NCBI GenBank assembly: GCA_021200415.1
Contig: JAJQGO010000027.1
Coordinates: 1 to 60,110, forward strand
Origin: Ruminococcus sp.
GTDB taxonomy: Bacteria > Bacillota > Clostridia > Oscillospirales > Ruminococcaceae
Direction: 5' to 3'
Length of the DNA stretch: 60,110 bases
Part shown: one piece after another, positions 9,301 through 18,144 of the stretch
Numbering within the stretch: position 1 is the first letter of the stretch
Layout of the letters: the number at the start of each line of letters is the position of its first letter
Position numbers and translations under genes: made by a program
The notes under the pieces: model-generated
Database searches by the model: none
What the model was told of the DNA's origin: nothing
What the model saw: the letters and a program-made list of their open reading frames with translations, nothing else

Positions 9301-12300
9301 TTGGCTAAATCCAAAGCTGTCAGCGCTAAGCCGAAGTTTACCGCCGAAGCTGTCATGGAAAAAGACGTCGGGAAAAAATGCAGTCCCTTTATATATCTTG
9401 CCGCGTTTCTGATTCCTGCGCTTCTTACGCTTATCGCTTATGCCGCATTCGGTATTTACCCCTTTGGCGAGCGTTCAGTTCTCGCTCTCGACCTTAACGG
9501 TCAGTATATCTATTACTTCGAGGCTCTGAGGGACGCCTTCTGGGGTGACGGCAGTATCTTCTACAGCTGGGGACGTGACCTCTCCGGCGAATTTATGGGT
9601 ATTATCGGATACTACCTTGCAAGCCCCTTTACACTCATAGTTATGCTCCTGCCGAGAACCATGATTCTTGAGAGCATTATGATTATGCAGCTTTGCAAGC
9701 TTGGTACTGCGGGTCTTACCTTTTGCATTTACGCACAGAAATCAAAGCACGTAAAGCCCCTTCAGTCACTGCTCTTCTCAACTGCCTACGCATTGATGGG
9801 ATATGCCGTAATCCAGACAATCGACCCCATGTGGCTTGACGGTGTTGTATTCCTGCCGCTTATAATTCTCGGCGTTGAACGCCTTATCGACGACGGCAGA
9901 AAAATCAACTACATAATCCCCCTTGCAGTTATGTTCATTGCCAACTTCTATATTGGCTACATGATTGCTATATTCGTTGCGATTTATTTTGTATACTACC
10001 TGTTTTTCGGCACGGACAGAAAATTCAAGGACGCGTACGCCTATGTCAAGGTTGTCGGACGAATGGCGCTTGCGACAGTTGTCGCCCTGATGTGCAGCGC
10101 GATTATGCTGCTGCCTGTTTACAACTCCCTGTCTCTCGGTAAATTCGACTTCTCACAGCCGGATTACAGCTTCGCAACGCAGTTCAACCCGATTGAGCTT
10201 GTTCCGACGCTTCTGCCGAATCAGTATTATTCCGTAAATATGCAGGGACTTCCCGAAATCTACTGCGGCGTTCTGACAGCTGTTCTTCTTCCTCTTTTCT
10301 ACATGAACAAGAAGGTCAAGAGAAATTCAAAGATCGGATACACTCTTATTATTCTCGTGCTGCTTATCAGTATGTACATCAAGCCTATTGATATGCTGTG
10401 GCACGGCGGTCAGACTCCTAACTGGCTCCCCTACAGATATTCGTTCATCCTTTCGTTCGTGTTTGTATCTATGGCGGCGCAGATATTCTCGAATCTTGAC
10501 GGCTATAAGCTGAAGCTGTCCCATGTGGGCGGAGTTTTTGCGGGCGTCGCCGCCCTTGTGCTCATATTTGAGGGCATGATGTCCACCTTCGGATACAGCG
10601 AAACGAAGTTCAAATACGTCGCAAGCACTCCTTACACAACGGAGGAAACCTTCAGCGGAGAAACGTATACGGAGCTATGGCTCGGCACGCTTGTATTCGG
10701 ATTGTTTCTGGCGGCGTTCTATCTCGTTATGGTCTACCTCTACAGCAACGCCAAGAGTACCAAGGTCCGAAGAATCGTAACTCTTGCCACAGCCGTAGTT
10801 GTCTGCTTCGAGGCGGGATATAATGCTTACGACTCCTTCAAAAAGATTAACAAGGAGGTCGCTTACTCAAACCGTGATACGTATTACAACATCATTCAGG
10901 CAGGACGTGATATTACCGACGCCGTTGAGGAATATGACGTATCAAACGGCGGCACAGGCTTCTATCGCTCGGAGAAAACATATTTCCGTACAGTAAACGA
11001 TAACTTAGCATACGGCATGAGGGGAATTTCCCACTCAAGCTCAGTTATGAACACAAAAATCATTAACTTTATCGAAACAATGGGCTATTCCATGAGAAGC
11101 TATGTTACGAGATATGACGGAAACTCATCGCTTGCGGATTCACTCCTCGGCATCAAGTATGTAGTCCACAGCGACAGCGAGACAAGCAATAAATCTATCC
11201 TGAACGATACATATGAGTACGCATTCTCGCAGACCTACACCAACAACAGCGGAAATGAAGCCGTATTCGAGGTTTATGAGAATCCGAATGCCCTGTCTAT
11301 CGGCTATATGGTCAGCAGCGACATTACAAATCTCGGACATCTGGGAAATGATAATCCCTTCAACAGCCAGAATATCTTCATGAGTACGCTTTCCGGAAAT
11401 ACGGAGTTCTCAACAACTCCCGCAACGGAAACCTCCGATGAGGTTATCAATATTGACGACTTCAGAGAATATTACACAAGACTTGAGGAAACTATAGTTC
11501 TCGATCAGTGTACCGAATCCGCATACGGCGATCAGAGGCTCTTTGAAGCCGATGCCGATGCTACCGATCCGCACGTTAATGTACAGATTACAACCGAATC
11601 GGACGATGAGGTTTATATGTACTTCAAGACATACAACGAAAAAGCTGTAAACCTTTGGGTTTCAACGGAAAAGGATGAGAACGGAAACTTCATCAATCAT
11701 CAGCAGCTTGGTTCAAACTCTTACTACGAGAACCACGATTACTGTATGCTCAGAGTCGGCTCTTATCCCGCAGGTACGGATATTGAAATCCGTATGACTA
11801 TACGTCTGAACAGCTCAGAGCCTGATACTGAGGAATATACAATCGTCAAGGACTTCTTTGTTTACCAGTTCAATGACGAGATGTTCCAGGAGGATATTGA
11901 CACGCTCAAGGAAAATCAGTGGGAAATTACAGATTACACTGACAACTATATTGAGGGTACAATAACTGCTGAGGAAGGTCAGATAATGTTCACATCAATC
12001 CCGTACGAGTCGGGATGGACAGTTGAGGTTGACGGAGAAGAGGTCGAACCGGTAGAGCTTATCTCCGCGTTTATCGGAATCCCCCTCAGCGCGGGCACGC
12101 ATACGGTTACCATGAAGTATACTCCGCCGGGCTTCACTGTGGGAGTTGTCCTGCTTATTCTCGGAATCGGAGCGATTATAGTTCTGTATATGTACGACAG
12201 AAAGCATAATGAAGTAATCGTTGCAAGAATCAGAGCAAGAAAACGTGCCAAGGAGGGACTTCCTCCCGAGGAGACGGGAAATTCCGGAAAGAAGCCCGCT

Positions 12301-12429
12301 ATTATCAAATCAAAGGGAACGCCGAAGGCTTCGGAGGACACCGGAGGAAGCGCGGCGGAAAGCAAAAATCAGAACAGCGGCAGAATCGCCACCCAAACTA
12401 AAAACAACAGAAAGAAACGTAAAAAATAA
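9301..12429 (+). CDS. YfhO-family polytopic membrane protein (paralogue 1)
   Basis: YfhO-type proteins are GT-C-like membrane proteins; in Bacillus the family has been tied to sugar decoration of teichoic acid. The 1042 residues show a short basic N-terminus, about a dozen membrane spans in the first half, a large extracytoplasmic domain around 500-940, a last span near 945-965 and a very basic tail ending RKKRKK. Near the end is TAEEGQIMFTSIPYESGW followed by VDGEEV, nearly the same as in the second YfhO protein at 50056. The TTG start is supported by AGGAGG nine bases upstream. It stands alone between promoter and terminator. The acceptor and sugar are unknown. Confidence 0.85.
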   Translation: MAKSKAVSAKPKFTAEAVMEKDVGKKCSPFIYLAAFLIPALLTLIAYAAFGIYPFGERSVLALDLNGQYIYYFEALRDAFWGDGSIFYSWGRDLSGEFMGIIGYYLASPFTLIVMLLPRTMILESIMIMQLCKLGTAGLTFCIYAQKSKHVKPLQSLLFSTAYALMGYAVIQTIDPMWLDGVVFLPLIILGVERLIDDGRKINYIIPLAVMFIANFYIGYMIAIFVAIYFVYYLFFGTDRKFKDAYAYVKVVGRMALATVVALMCSAIMLLPVYNSLSLGKFDFSQPDYSFATQFNPIELVPTLLPNQYYSVNMQGLPEIYCGVLTAVLLPLFYMNKKVKRNSKIGYTLIILVLLISMYIKPIDMLWHGGQTPNWLPYRYSFILSFVFVSMAAQIFSNLDGYKLKLSHVGGVFAGVAALVLIFEGMMSTFGYSETKFKYVASTPYTTEETFSGETYTELWLGTLVFGLFLAAFYLVMVYLYSNAKSTKVRRIVTLATAVVVCFEAGYNAYDSFKKINKEVAYSNRDTYYNIIQAGRDITDAVEEYDVSNGGTGFYRSEKTYFRTVNDNLAYGMRGISHSSSVMNTKIINFIETMGYSMRSYVTRYDGNSSLADSLLGIKYVVHSDSETSNKSILNDTYEYAFSQTYTNNSGNEAVFEVYENPNALSIGYMVSSDITNLGHLGNDNPFNSQNIFMSTLSGNTEFSTTPATETSDEVINIDDFREYYTRLEETIVLDQCTESAYGDQRLFEADADATDPHVNVQITTESDDEVYMYFKTYNEKAVNLWVSTEKDENGNFINHQQLGSNSYYENHDYCMLRVGSYPAGTDIEIRMTIRLNSSEPDTEEYTIVKDFFVYQFNDEMFQEDIDTLKENQWEITDYTDNYIEGTITAEEGQIMFTSIPYESGWTVEVDGEEVEPVELISAFIGIPLSAGTHTVTMKYTPPGFTVGVVLLILGIGAIIVLYMYDRKHNEVIVARIRARKRAKEGLPPEETGNSGKKPAIIKSKGTPKASEDTGGSAAESKNQNSGRIATQTKNNRKKRKK

Positions 12430-12439
12430 TTCATGATTT

Positions 12440-12472
12440 AACAGGGAACATCTAAGAATGTTCCCTGTTTTT
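12440..12472 (+). terminator. Intrinsic terminator after the first YfhO gene
   Basis: A 12-base-pair stem (AACAGGGAACAT with ATGTTCCCTGTT) with a six-base loop is followed by a run of five T. Confidence 0.92.
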
Positions 12473-12503
12473 GTTTGTTTTGACAAATTCAAAAAAATAC
12501 CTG

Positions 12504-12532
12504 TTGAAATTTGAGAATTTATGGGTTATAAT
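12504..12532 (+). promoter_or_regulatory. Promoter of the broken acyltransferase gene
   Basis: TTGAAA, 17 bases, TATAAT. Transcription would start near 12539, so the ATG at 12541 is too close and a start at 12565 or 12568 after AAGGAG is more likely. Confidence 0.75.
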
Positions 12533-12564
12533 ATCTATGTATGAATATTAAGGAGAGCGATGAT

Positions 12565-13440
12565 TTGATGTATTATTTCTACGTGTTTTTCAGTCTGGCA
12601 GGTGACTGCGTGATAACTCTTGAGAATAATCTTGTGCAGTCCCTGAAGGATATATGGAGACCTGTAGTCATTTTCCCTCTGCTTTTTATAGCCTGCGTTA
12701 TGGCACACGTAATTGTAATGTGCCTTGTTTCGCTTTTTGCGGACAAAAGCAAACCGTGCAGGAAAATGAACAGTATCTTCCGCACTATAACACTCTAGAC
12801 AATTGACCTCATTATGCACATTGGACGTATGAAAATCCATGTGTCGGGATCTGAAATGCTGCCGGAGGACAGACGTTTTCTTCTCATCGGGAATCATATT
12901 TCCGTTTTCGACCCAATGATTGCCATGCGTGTGTTCAGCGATAAGGATTTAGCCTTTGTTTCGAAAAAGGAAAATGTGGAGATTCCCTTTTTCGGACGTC
13001 TCATGGTCGCCAGCGGCTGCCTTGCCCTTGACCGTGAAAATAACCGCAGCGCAGTGAGAACGATTAAACAGGCTTCGGAGCAGATTACGGGGAATCTGGC
13101 TTCAATGGGAATTTACCCTGAGGGCGGCATAAACAAAAGCGAAAATGTTCTGCTGCCGTTTCACAGCGGCTCGTTTAAAATTGCGAAGAAGTCCAATGCT
13201 CCCATCGCAGTAACAACAATCAGAAACAGCAATAAGGTTATCAGAAGATTTCTCTTTGCCCACACCGATATTTACGTGGACATTATAAGAGTTATTCAGC
13301 CGGAGGAATACAGCTGCCTGAAAACTCCCGGGCTGAGCGATATGGTGTGGAGCATCATGTACCGTCATCTTTCGGGAAGGTGCATTTCATCCTCTGAAGC
13401 AGAGAATATGGAGGCTGCCTCCGATTCACAGCCTGCATGA
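12565..13440 (+). pseudogene. PlsC-like acyltransferase interrupted by an in-frame TAG
   Basis: The family transfers acyl chains to lysophosphatidic acid at the membrane. The first part (to 12798) carries a hydrophobic span and a basic linker. After a TAG at 12796-12798 the same reading frame continues without shift into the catalytic domain, with the HX4D motif NHISVFD and the later YPEGGINKSE block (family EGTR-like). Linker and catalytic domain read as one protein if the stop is ignored. The downstream part could start at the ATG at 12814, but no ribosome site precedes it and the membrane anchor would be lost. A CAG-to-TAG change, a sequencing error or stop readthrough would explain it. 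Start is TTG 12565 or ATG 12568. Confidence 0.75.
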
Positions 13441-13482
13441 TTTTTGTGCAAATTGCCTATAACATTTTTTTGAAAAATGTGC

Positions 13483-13648
13483 TATAATTATATATAGGCA
13501 ATACCGCACAAGGATTGCTGCGCAGATGTGCGCAAGGCAGGACAAGTGGTCTTTATGCGATGTTGTCTATGTGTATCAACGTGTAGTTTACTTGGTAGAA
13601 CGTAAGTCCTGTTGAGTATACTGCACTTTTTTGTTAGGAGGTAAGAAT
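13483..13648 (+). promoter_or_regulatory. carD-like gene promoter and structured leader
   Basis: An extended -10 box (TGCTATAAT, core 13483-13488) has only a weak -35. The leader of about 150 bases folds into three consecutive helices: GCAAT/ATTGC with CC/GG (13498-13518), TGCGCA/TGCGCA (13519-13534), and CAGGAC/GTCCTG (13538-13543 with 13606-13611). The third is continued by AAGT/ACTT and an inner GTTG/CAAC. No U-run directly follows the third helix. I do not recognise a known riboswitch class. Confidence 0.5.
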
Positions 13649-14143
13649 ATGTACAATGTAAACGATACCGTCATGTATTCACCCTGCGGAGTATGCAGAA
13701 TTGACGGAATCTCTGAAAAGGATTTCAGCGGAGAGCCTGCTGAATACTACGTTCTTCGTCCTGTGGGTGACAGCAAGAACACCTATTATATTCCCGTAAA
13801 CAACGAAACTCTTACCGGTCAGATGAGAAAAGTCCTCACTCGTGAGGAAATCGACGAGCTTATAAGAAAAATGCCTGATGAAAATAATATCTGGATTGAG
13901 GACGAAGCTGAACGCAAGGAGGAGTATAGGAGAATTCTCCGCAGCGGAAACAGAATGGAGCTTGTAATGCTCATAAAAACTCTGTACTGCTACCGTGAGG
14001 ATCGCCGCGGAAAGAAAAAGAAGCTTCACTCCGCAGATGAGCATTTCCTGCATGACGCGGAAAATATGCTTTACGATGAATTTGCCTATGTTCTCGGCAT
14101 TTCAAAGGATGAGGTTGTACCCTTTATCAAGAGTCACATATAA
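13649..14143 (+). CDS. CarD/CdnL-family transcription regulator
   Basis: CarD-type proteins bind the RNA polymerase beta subunit and stabilise open promoter complexes, often at rRNA promoters. The N-terminal RNAP-interaction domain (MYNVNDTVMYSPCGVCRIDGI, then YYVLRPV and YYIPVNN) is followed by a helical, basic C-terminal domain (LTREEIDELIRKMP; YREDRRGKKKKLHSADEHFLHDAENML). The 164 residues match the family. The ATG at 13649 follows AGGAGG; the TTG six codons earlier overlaps that site. It is monocistronic with an unusually long leader. Confidence 0.88.
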   Translation: MYNVNDTVMYSPCGVCRIDGISEKDFSGEPAEYYVLRPVGDSKNTYYIPVNNETLTGQMRKVLTREEIDELIRKMPDENNIWIEDEAERKEEYRRILRSGNRMELVMLIKTLYCYREDRRGKKKKLHSADEHFLHDAENMLYDEFAYVLGISKDEVVPFIKSHI

Positions 14144-14191
14144 TTTGATTTATTTACACAATATTTATACAGGCTGATTCCACAAAAATCA

Positions 14192-14220
14192 TTGACTTAT
14201 TGGCATTTTTATGTTAAAAT
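14192..14220 (+). promoter_or_regulatory. Promoter of the GH5 cellulase gene
   Basis: TTGACT, 17 bases, TAAAAT, giving a leader of about 107 bases with a CCCGAT/ATCGGG hairpin before the ribosome site. Confidence 0.65.
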
Positions 14221-14333
14221 GTATCCTGTACAATAATGTTTCCGACAGGGGTTTACTGCACTGAATTCCTGTGAAATAAAACGCTTTCCCGATAACGGAA
14301 TAATCGGGGAGAATATGGGAGGGTACTATTTTT

Positions 14334-16166
14334 ATGAAAACCAACTTTTTCAGACGCATTGTCAGCATAGCTGCTGCCGCAGCTTGTATGCTGTCTGTGT
14401 CGGGCTTCGTTTCTGTGGATTCGGACGAGGCTTACGCCGCTGAAACCACCATGACTGCATTTGAGATAACCGAAAATATGCAGATTGGCTGGAACGTCGG
14501 CAACTCGCTTGACGCTACAAGCGGACTTACGAATCCCGGTCTTTCGACCGAAACAGCGTGGGGCAACCCGAAGGTTACTCAGGAGCTTATTGATGCCGTA
14601 AAGGCTAAAGGCTTCAACACAATACGTGTTCCCACAACGTGGTATCAGCATCTCGACAGCGATAACAATATCGATGAAGAGTGGCTGGCTCGTGTAAAGG
14701 AGGTTGTGGACTACGCCTACAATCAGGGAATGTACGTTATCCTTAATATCCACCATGAGGACTGGATCAACCGCAGCGACTTTGAAGATGCTTATGATGA
14801 AATGTCACCGAAGCTTATTAAGGTATGGACGCAGATTGCCGAGTATTTCGCGGATTACGACCAGCACCTTATCTTTGAGGGCATGAATGAGCCTCGTGTT
14901 ACGGATGTAAGCTACGAGTGGACGGGTACTCAGGCAGCTTATGAGGTTGTAAACAAGCTTAATGCCGATTTCGTTGAAACAATAAGAAATATTGAGTCGC
15001 CCTATCAGTATACACGTCTGCTTATGATTCCGTCATACTGCGCATCGTCATATGATTATATCTATTCATATATGGAGATTCCGGATGACGACTATATCGC
15101 TGTTTCACTTCACGCTTATTCACCCTACGATTTTGCCATGAACACCGATGTTGATGATTCAGCTCATGAAACATTCACCGATAAGTATAAGGCAGATCTC
15201 GATTCACTTTTCGGAAATATGCGCAGCTATTTTACCGATAATGATATTCCTGTTGTAATCGGCGAATTCGGCGCATCTAATTTCGATAATACAGAGGCAC
15301 GCTGCGAATGGGCTGAATATTTCATTTCATGTACCAAAAAGTACGGCATCCCTTGTGTTCTGTGGGATAACAACGCTTATACAAACAGCGGCAACGCAGG
15401 CGAAGCTCACGGCTACATAAACAGAACTACGCTTGAGTGGTATGAAAACTCCGAGCCTGTTGTTGACGCTATGATGAGCGTTATCAATGACAGCTCAATT
15501 GTATGGGGCAGTGAAAGAAAAAGCCCTGTATATACACATCCTGATATAGATTCAGGTACAACCCTTTACGAGAGCGAAACAGGTCAGACGATTGACGCTT
15601 CTGTATCAGGCGGAAACTGCACCGCAAATTATGACGTTTCATGGGAAATTCTCGAGAACAAGGACGTTGCAATTGAATTTACGGGAGATACGCCGATTCT
15701 TGCGTTTATGGACAGCTCATGGGGCAACTGGACTGAAATCAGCCCGTATCATGTTGATACGGAAACAGGTATCGCGTATTATTCCTACGATACCATAAAA
15801 GCCTCATGGACGGCTTCAACTGAGCCTGTTCACCTTTGCGCGAGAACCGGAGGTACAACGACAATCACTCAGATTTCGCTTATTGAGTATCCGGAGGTAA
15901 CTCAGGTTGTGGAAACAACAACGGAGGCTGATGATGATATTCTTTACGGCGATACAAATCTGGACGGCGTTATAACAGTCAGCGATGCCGTATCAATTCT
16001 GAGCTATGCGTCAAATTCCCAAAAATATCCTCTTACAGAGGATCAGCTTGACGCAGCTGACGTATATCAGCGCGGCGACGGAGTTGACAATCTGGACGCA
16101 CTTTCAGTTCAAAGACTTATATCGTCTGCTATTGATGCGCTTCCCGAATCCTATATGACAGCGTAA
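14334..16166 (+). CDS. Secreted GH5 endoglucanase with C-terminal dockerin
   Basis: This cellulosomal enzyme is predicted to cut internal beta-1,4-glucan bonds outside the cell. It has a signal peptide ending about AYA-AE (residue 36), then a GH5 subfamily-4-like barrel (about 45-395) starting MQIGWNVGNSLDA. The acid/base Glu186 lies in FEGMNEPR and the nucleophile Glu311 in VIGEFGA. Residues about 395-525 form a beta-rich module, possibly a carbohydrate-binding domain of a Ruminococcus-specific family. The last 75 residues are a dockerin: GDTNLDGVITVSDAVSIL, with a second, less canonical repeat (DVYQRGDGVDNLDALSVQRL). The dockerin implies attachment to a cohesin scaffold. The gene is monocistronic, flanked by promoter and terminator, convergent with a sugar-binding lipoprotein gene. 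Confidence 0.93.
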   Translation: MKTNFFRRIVSIAAAAACMLSVSGFVSVDSDEAYAAETTMTAFEITENMQIGWNVGNSLDATSGLTNPGLSTETAWGNPKVTQELIDAVKAKGFNTIRVPTTWYQHLDSDNNIDEEWLARVKEVVDYAYNQGMYVILNIHHEDWINRSDFEDAYDEMSPKLIKVWTQIAEYFADYDQHLIFEGMNEPRVTDVSYEWTGTQAAYEVVNKLNADFVETIRNIESPYQYTRLLMIPSYCASSYDYIYSYMEIPDDDYIAVSLHAYSPYDFAMNTDVDDSAHETFTDKYKADLDSLFGNMRSYFTDNDIPVVIGEFGASNFDNTEARCEWAEYFISCTKKYGIPCVLWDNNAYTNSGNAGEAHGYINRTTLEWYENSEPVVDAMMSVINDSSIVWGSERKSPVYTHPDIDSGTTLYESETGQTIDASVSGGNCTANYDVSWEILENKDVAIEFTGDTPILAFMDSSWGNWTEISPYHVDTETGIAYYSYDTIKASWTASTEPVHLCARTGGTTTITQISLIEYPEVTQVVETTTEADDDILYGDTNLDGVITVSDAVSILSYASNSQKYPLTEDQLDAADVYQRGDGVDNLDALSVQRLISSAIDALPESYMTA

Positions 16167-16175
16167 TAATAATTT

Positions 16176-16203
16176 AAACCTCCCCATATGGGGAGGTTTT
16201 TTT
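16176..16203 (+). terminator. Terminator of the GH5 cellulase gene
   Basis: AAACCTCCCC pairs with GGGGAGGTTT around an ATAT loop and is followed by seven T. Confidence 0.93.
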
Positions 16204-16223
16204 GTCGTTGAACAGATTTTATC

Positions 16224-16249
16224 AAAAAAAAGGGACTCAGCGAGTCCCT
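16224..16249 (-). terminator. Terminator of the solute-binding protein gene
   Basis: AGGGACTC pairs with GAGTCCCT with a three-base loop. On the reverse strand it is followed by eight T. Confidence 0.92.
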
Positions 16250-16271
16250 TGATTTTTTTGAGTTATATAGC

Positions 16272-17705
16272 TTACTGTGCGTTGAAATATTCAACCTGTT
16301 CATCAATAACACCTGTCCATGCGTCACGGAGAGTTGCCCATGAATCAACAGCTTCATTTCCTTCGAGAAGAGCCTGTTCAAGGTTATCCATAACGCCTCT
16401 TGTTTCGTAGGTGTAATCGCCGGAGCTGTACATTCTCTCGCCCATGCCGTATCCAAAGTCGAACATAGGAGTTGAATTTGAAGTGTCAAGGAAGGACTGG
16501 ATAGCGTCGTACTGCTCTTCGGTTACGTAGCTCTTTACTACGCCTGAAGCCGTTTCCTCAACAACGAGAGCCTTCTGCTTTGCGATTTCCTTGTATTCCT
16601 CGTCAGTTGCGGCAAGTCTTTCGCACTTGATATATGTTGCGACAGCTTCGCCCTTGTCGGATTTAGCAACAAGCATCTTAGCGGCAAAGTTGCAGCAGAG
16701 ATAATTTTCATCAGCGTTAGGTGACTTCGGGAACGGAACTACCATAAGGTCAGCGTCCTGATTTTTAGCGTTTGAGCCGCCCAGTGCCCAGTCGCCCATA
16801 GCAAAGAAGAGTGTGGACTGATCATCCGGGAAGTAGCCTACCCAGTCAGCTCTGTAGAGGTTCTTTGTAGCCATTTCCTGCATAAGAAGCTCAGCCTGTT
16901 CGATTTCGGGGTCATCGATATTATTTACGAATACGCCGTCCTCATATGTTACGACAGTGTGACCTGTAGACTGAATAACAGCCTGACCGAACCAGCCGTT
17001 AATGCCGTATCTTGTAGAGCCTTCGGGAGCGTTTGATACGAACTGATTCATCATATCCATCATTGCGTCCCAATCCCACTCGCCTTTTTCGTAAAGCTCA
17101 TAGGGATCGTCAAGACCCTCGGATTCCATCATCTTTCTGCTGTAGGTTATGATAATCGGGTCGGAGATTGTATAAGGAACTACATAGTGACCGTCATTGT
17201 ACTCAAACATATCAATGACGTCCTCCATATCCTCCCAAAGTTCGGTATCCATTTCGAGAATATCATAGTAGTCGTCAAGAGGCTGATACTGATTTTTTGT
17301 AACGCCGTTCGGAACAGCGTCCCACTCATAAGGAATCATATCCACAGGATCGCCTGAGAGGAGGCGCTGAGCGAGAGTTGAGAGCTTTTCGTTTGAATCT
17401 GTCTGTATATATTCAATTGAAGCGCCGTAAACGTCCTCGAAGAGGGAGAGGGCAACTGAACGGTCGTTATTGTTTGTAGGATTCAGGTCATAGTCAGCCA
17501 GCCAGTAGATAGTCTGACCGCTGATGTCAACGTCATTTTCGCCCTTGACTTCCTCCTCATCGACTGAAACGGAATATTCGTCCTCCGAGATATAGCGGTC
17601 GTCGTCTTCAGAGCTTGAGCTGTCCTTATCGCCGCATGAGAAAGCAACAGTCATGAGAGAGGTCATAGCGGTAAGTCCGGCGAGAACTCGTAATAATTTT
17701 TTCAT
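16272..17705 (-). CDS. Extracellular solute-binding lipoprotein of an ABC sugar transporter
   Basis: A family-1-type binding protein catches a carbohydrate outside the membrane and hands it to an ABC permease. The protein begins MKKLLRVLAGLTAMTSLM and has a lipobox-like Cys at about residue 24 (TVAFSCGDK), then an acidic Ser-rich spacer. The two-lobed domain follows, with aromatic stretches such as WLADYDLNPTNNNDRS and WVGYFPDDQSTLFFAMGDWALGG, the latter typical of sugar binders. The ATG at 17705 follows AAAGGAG; the 20-codon extension upstream is leader. No permease or ATPase lies next to it, so its partners are elsewhere. Its position beside a cellulase suggests cello- or xylo-oligosaccharides, but the ligand cannot be read from sequence. 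Confidence 0.85.
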   Translation of the reverse strand: MKKLLRVLAGLTAMTSLMTVAFSCGDKDSSSSEDDDRYISEDEYSVSVDEEEVKGENDVDISGQTIYWLADYDLNPTNNNDRSVALSLFEDVYGASIEYIQTDSNEKLSTLAQRLLSGDPVDMIPYEWDAVPNGVTKNQYQPLDDYYDILEMDTELWEDMEDVIDMFEYNDGHYVVPYTISDPIIITYSRKMMESEGLDDPYELYEKGEWDWDAMMDMMNQFVSNAPEGSTRYGINGWFGQAVIQSTGHTVVTYEDGVFVNNIDDPEIEQAELLMQEMATKNLYRADWVGYFPDDQSTLFFAMGDWALGGSNAKNQDADLMVVPFPKSPNADENYLCCNFAAKMLVAKSDKGEAVATYIKCERLAATDEEYKEIAKQKALVVEETASGVVKSYVTEEQYDAIQSFLDTSNSTPMFDFGYGMGERMYSSGDYTYETRGVMDNLEQALLEGNEAVDSWATLRDAWTGVIDEQVEYFNAQ

Positions 17706-17769
17706 GAAAATAAAAACTCCTTTCGTAATTTTCAGGCTTGCGGAAATCGGCAAACACTTTATCACAGTT

Positions 17770-17798
17770 ATTATATCGTTTTGTCATAAAATTGTCAA
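17770..17798 (-). promoter_or_regulatory. Consensus promoter of the solute-binding protein gene
   Basis: The reverse strand reads TTGACA, 17 bases, TATAAT, with a leader of about 60 bases. Confidence 0.85.
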
Positions 17799-17804
17799 GA
17801 GCTT

Positions 17805-17818
17805 CGGCAAATTTGCCG
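17805..17818. promoter_or_regulatory. Perfect 14-base palindrome upstream of the -35 box
   Basis: CGGCAAATTTGCCG is self-complementary and ends six bases upstream of the -35 box of the solute-binding gene. This is a plausible site for a sugar-responsive regulator. Between it and the rimP promoter (17819-17950) I see only AT-rich sequence. Confidence 0.4.
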
Positions 17819-17950
17819 TAAAAATAGGCAAATATCAATAAATCGGCAGCAGCTTTTATGGCAGTTTTAACTATATCACTACATATATAGTATGATTTTG
17901 ACTCTGCGAAAAAATAAGAGAAAAATTCAGGAAAAATTTCGTAAAGGTAC

Positions 17951-17979
17951 TTGACTTTTAAAAAAAAACCTGTTATAAT
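17951..17979 (+). promoter_or_regulatory. Promoter of the rimP-nusA-infB operon
   Basis: TTGACT, 17 bases, TATAAT. It is followed by a leader of about 160 bases. Confidence 0.8.
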
Positions 17980-18001
17980 AACAATGATGATAGTGTAGAC
18001 T

Positions 18002-18030
18002 AAAGACCGGAGCGATTCCGGTCTTTCGTT
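18002..18030 (+). terminator. Terminator-like hairpin in the rimP-nusA leader
   Basis: AAAGACCGGA (18002-18011) pairs perfectly with TCCGGTCTTT (18017-18026) and is followed by a weak U-tract (TTTCGTTTG). It lies between promoter and rimP. In B. subtilis NusA represses its own operon through a NusA-dependent terminator in this leader, so an attenuator is likely here. A second hairpin, GGCAGG with CCTGCC, lies at 18078-18092. Confidence 0.6.
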
Positions 18031-18144
18031 TGTATATGGGTACACCGTATAAGGCGCGCTGAACTGTCTGACGAATGGGCAGGCGGCCTGCCGCAGCTAT
18101 TGAACTTTATGAAAGGAGCTTCCCGCAGGCGGGATAATTTGCTT

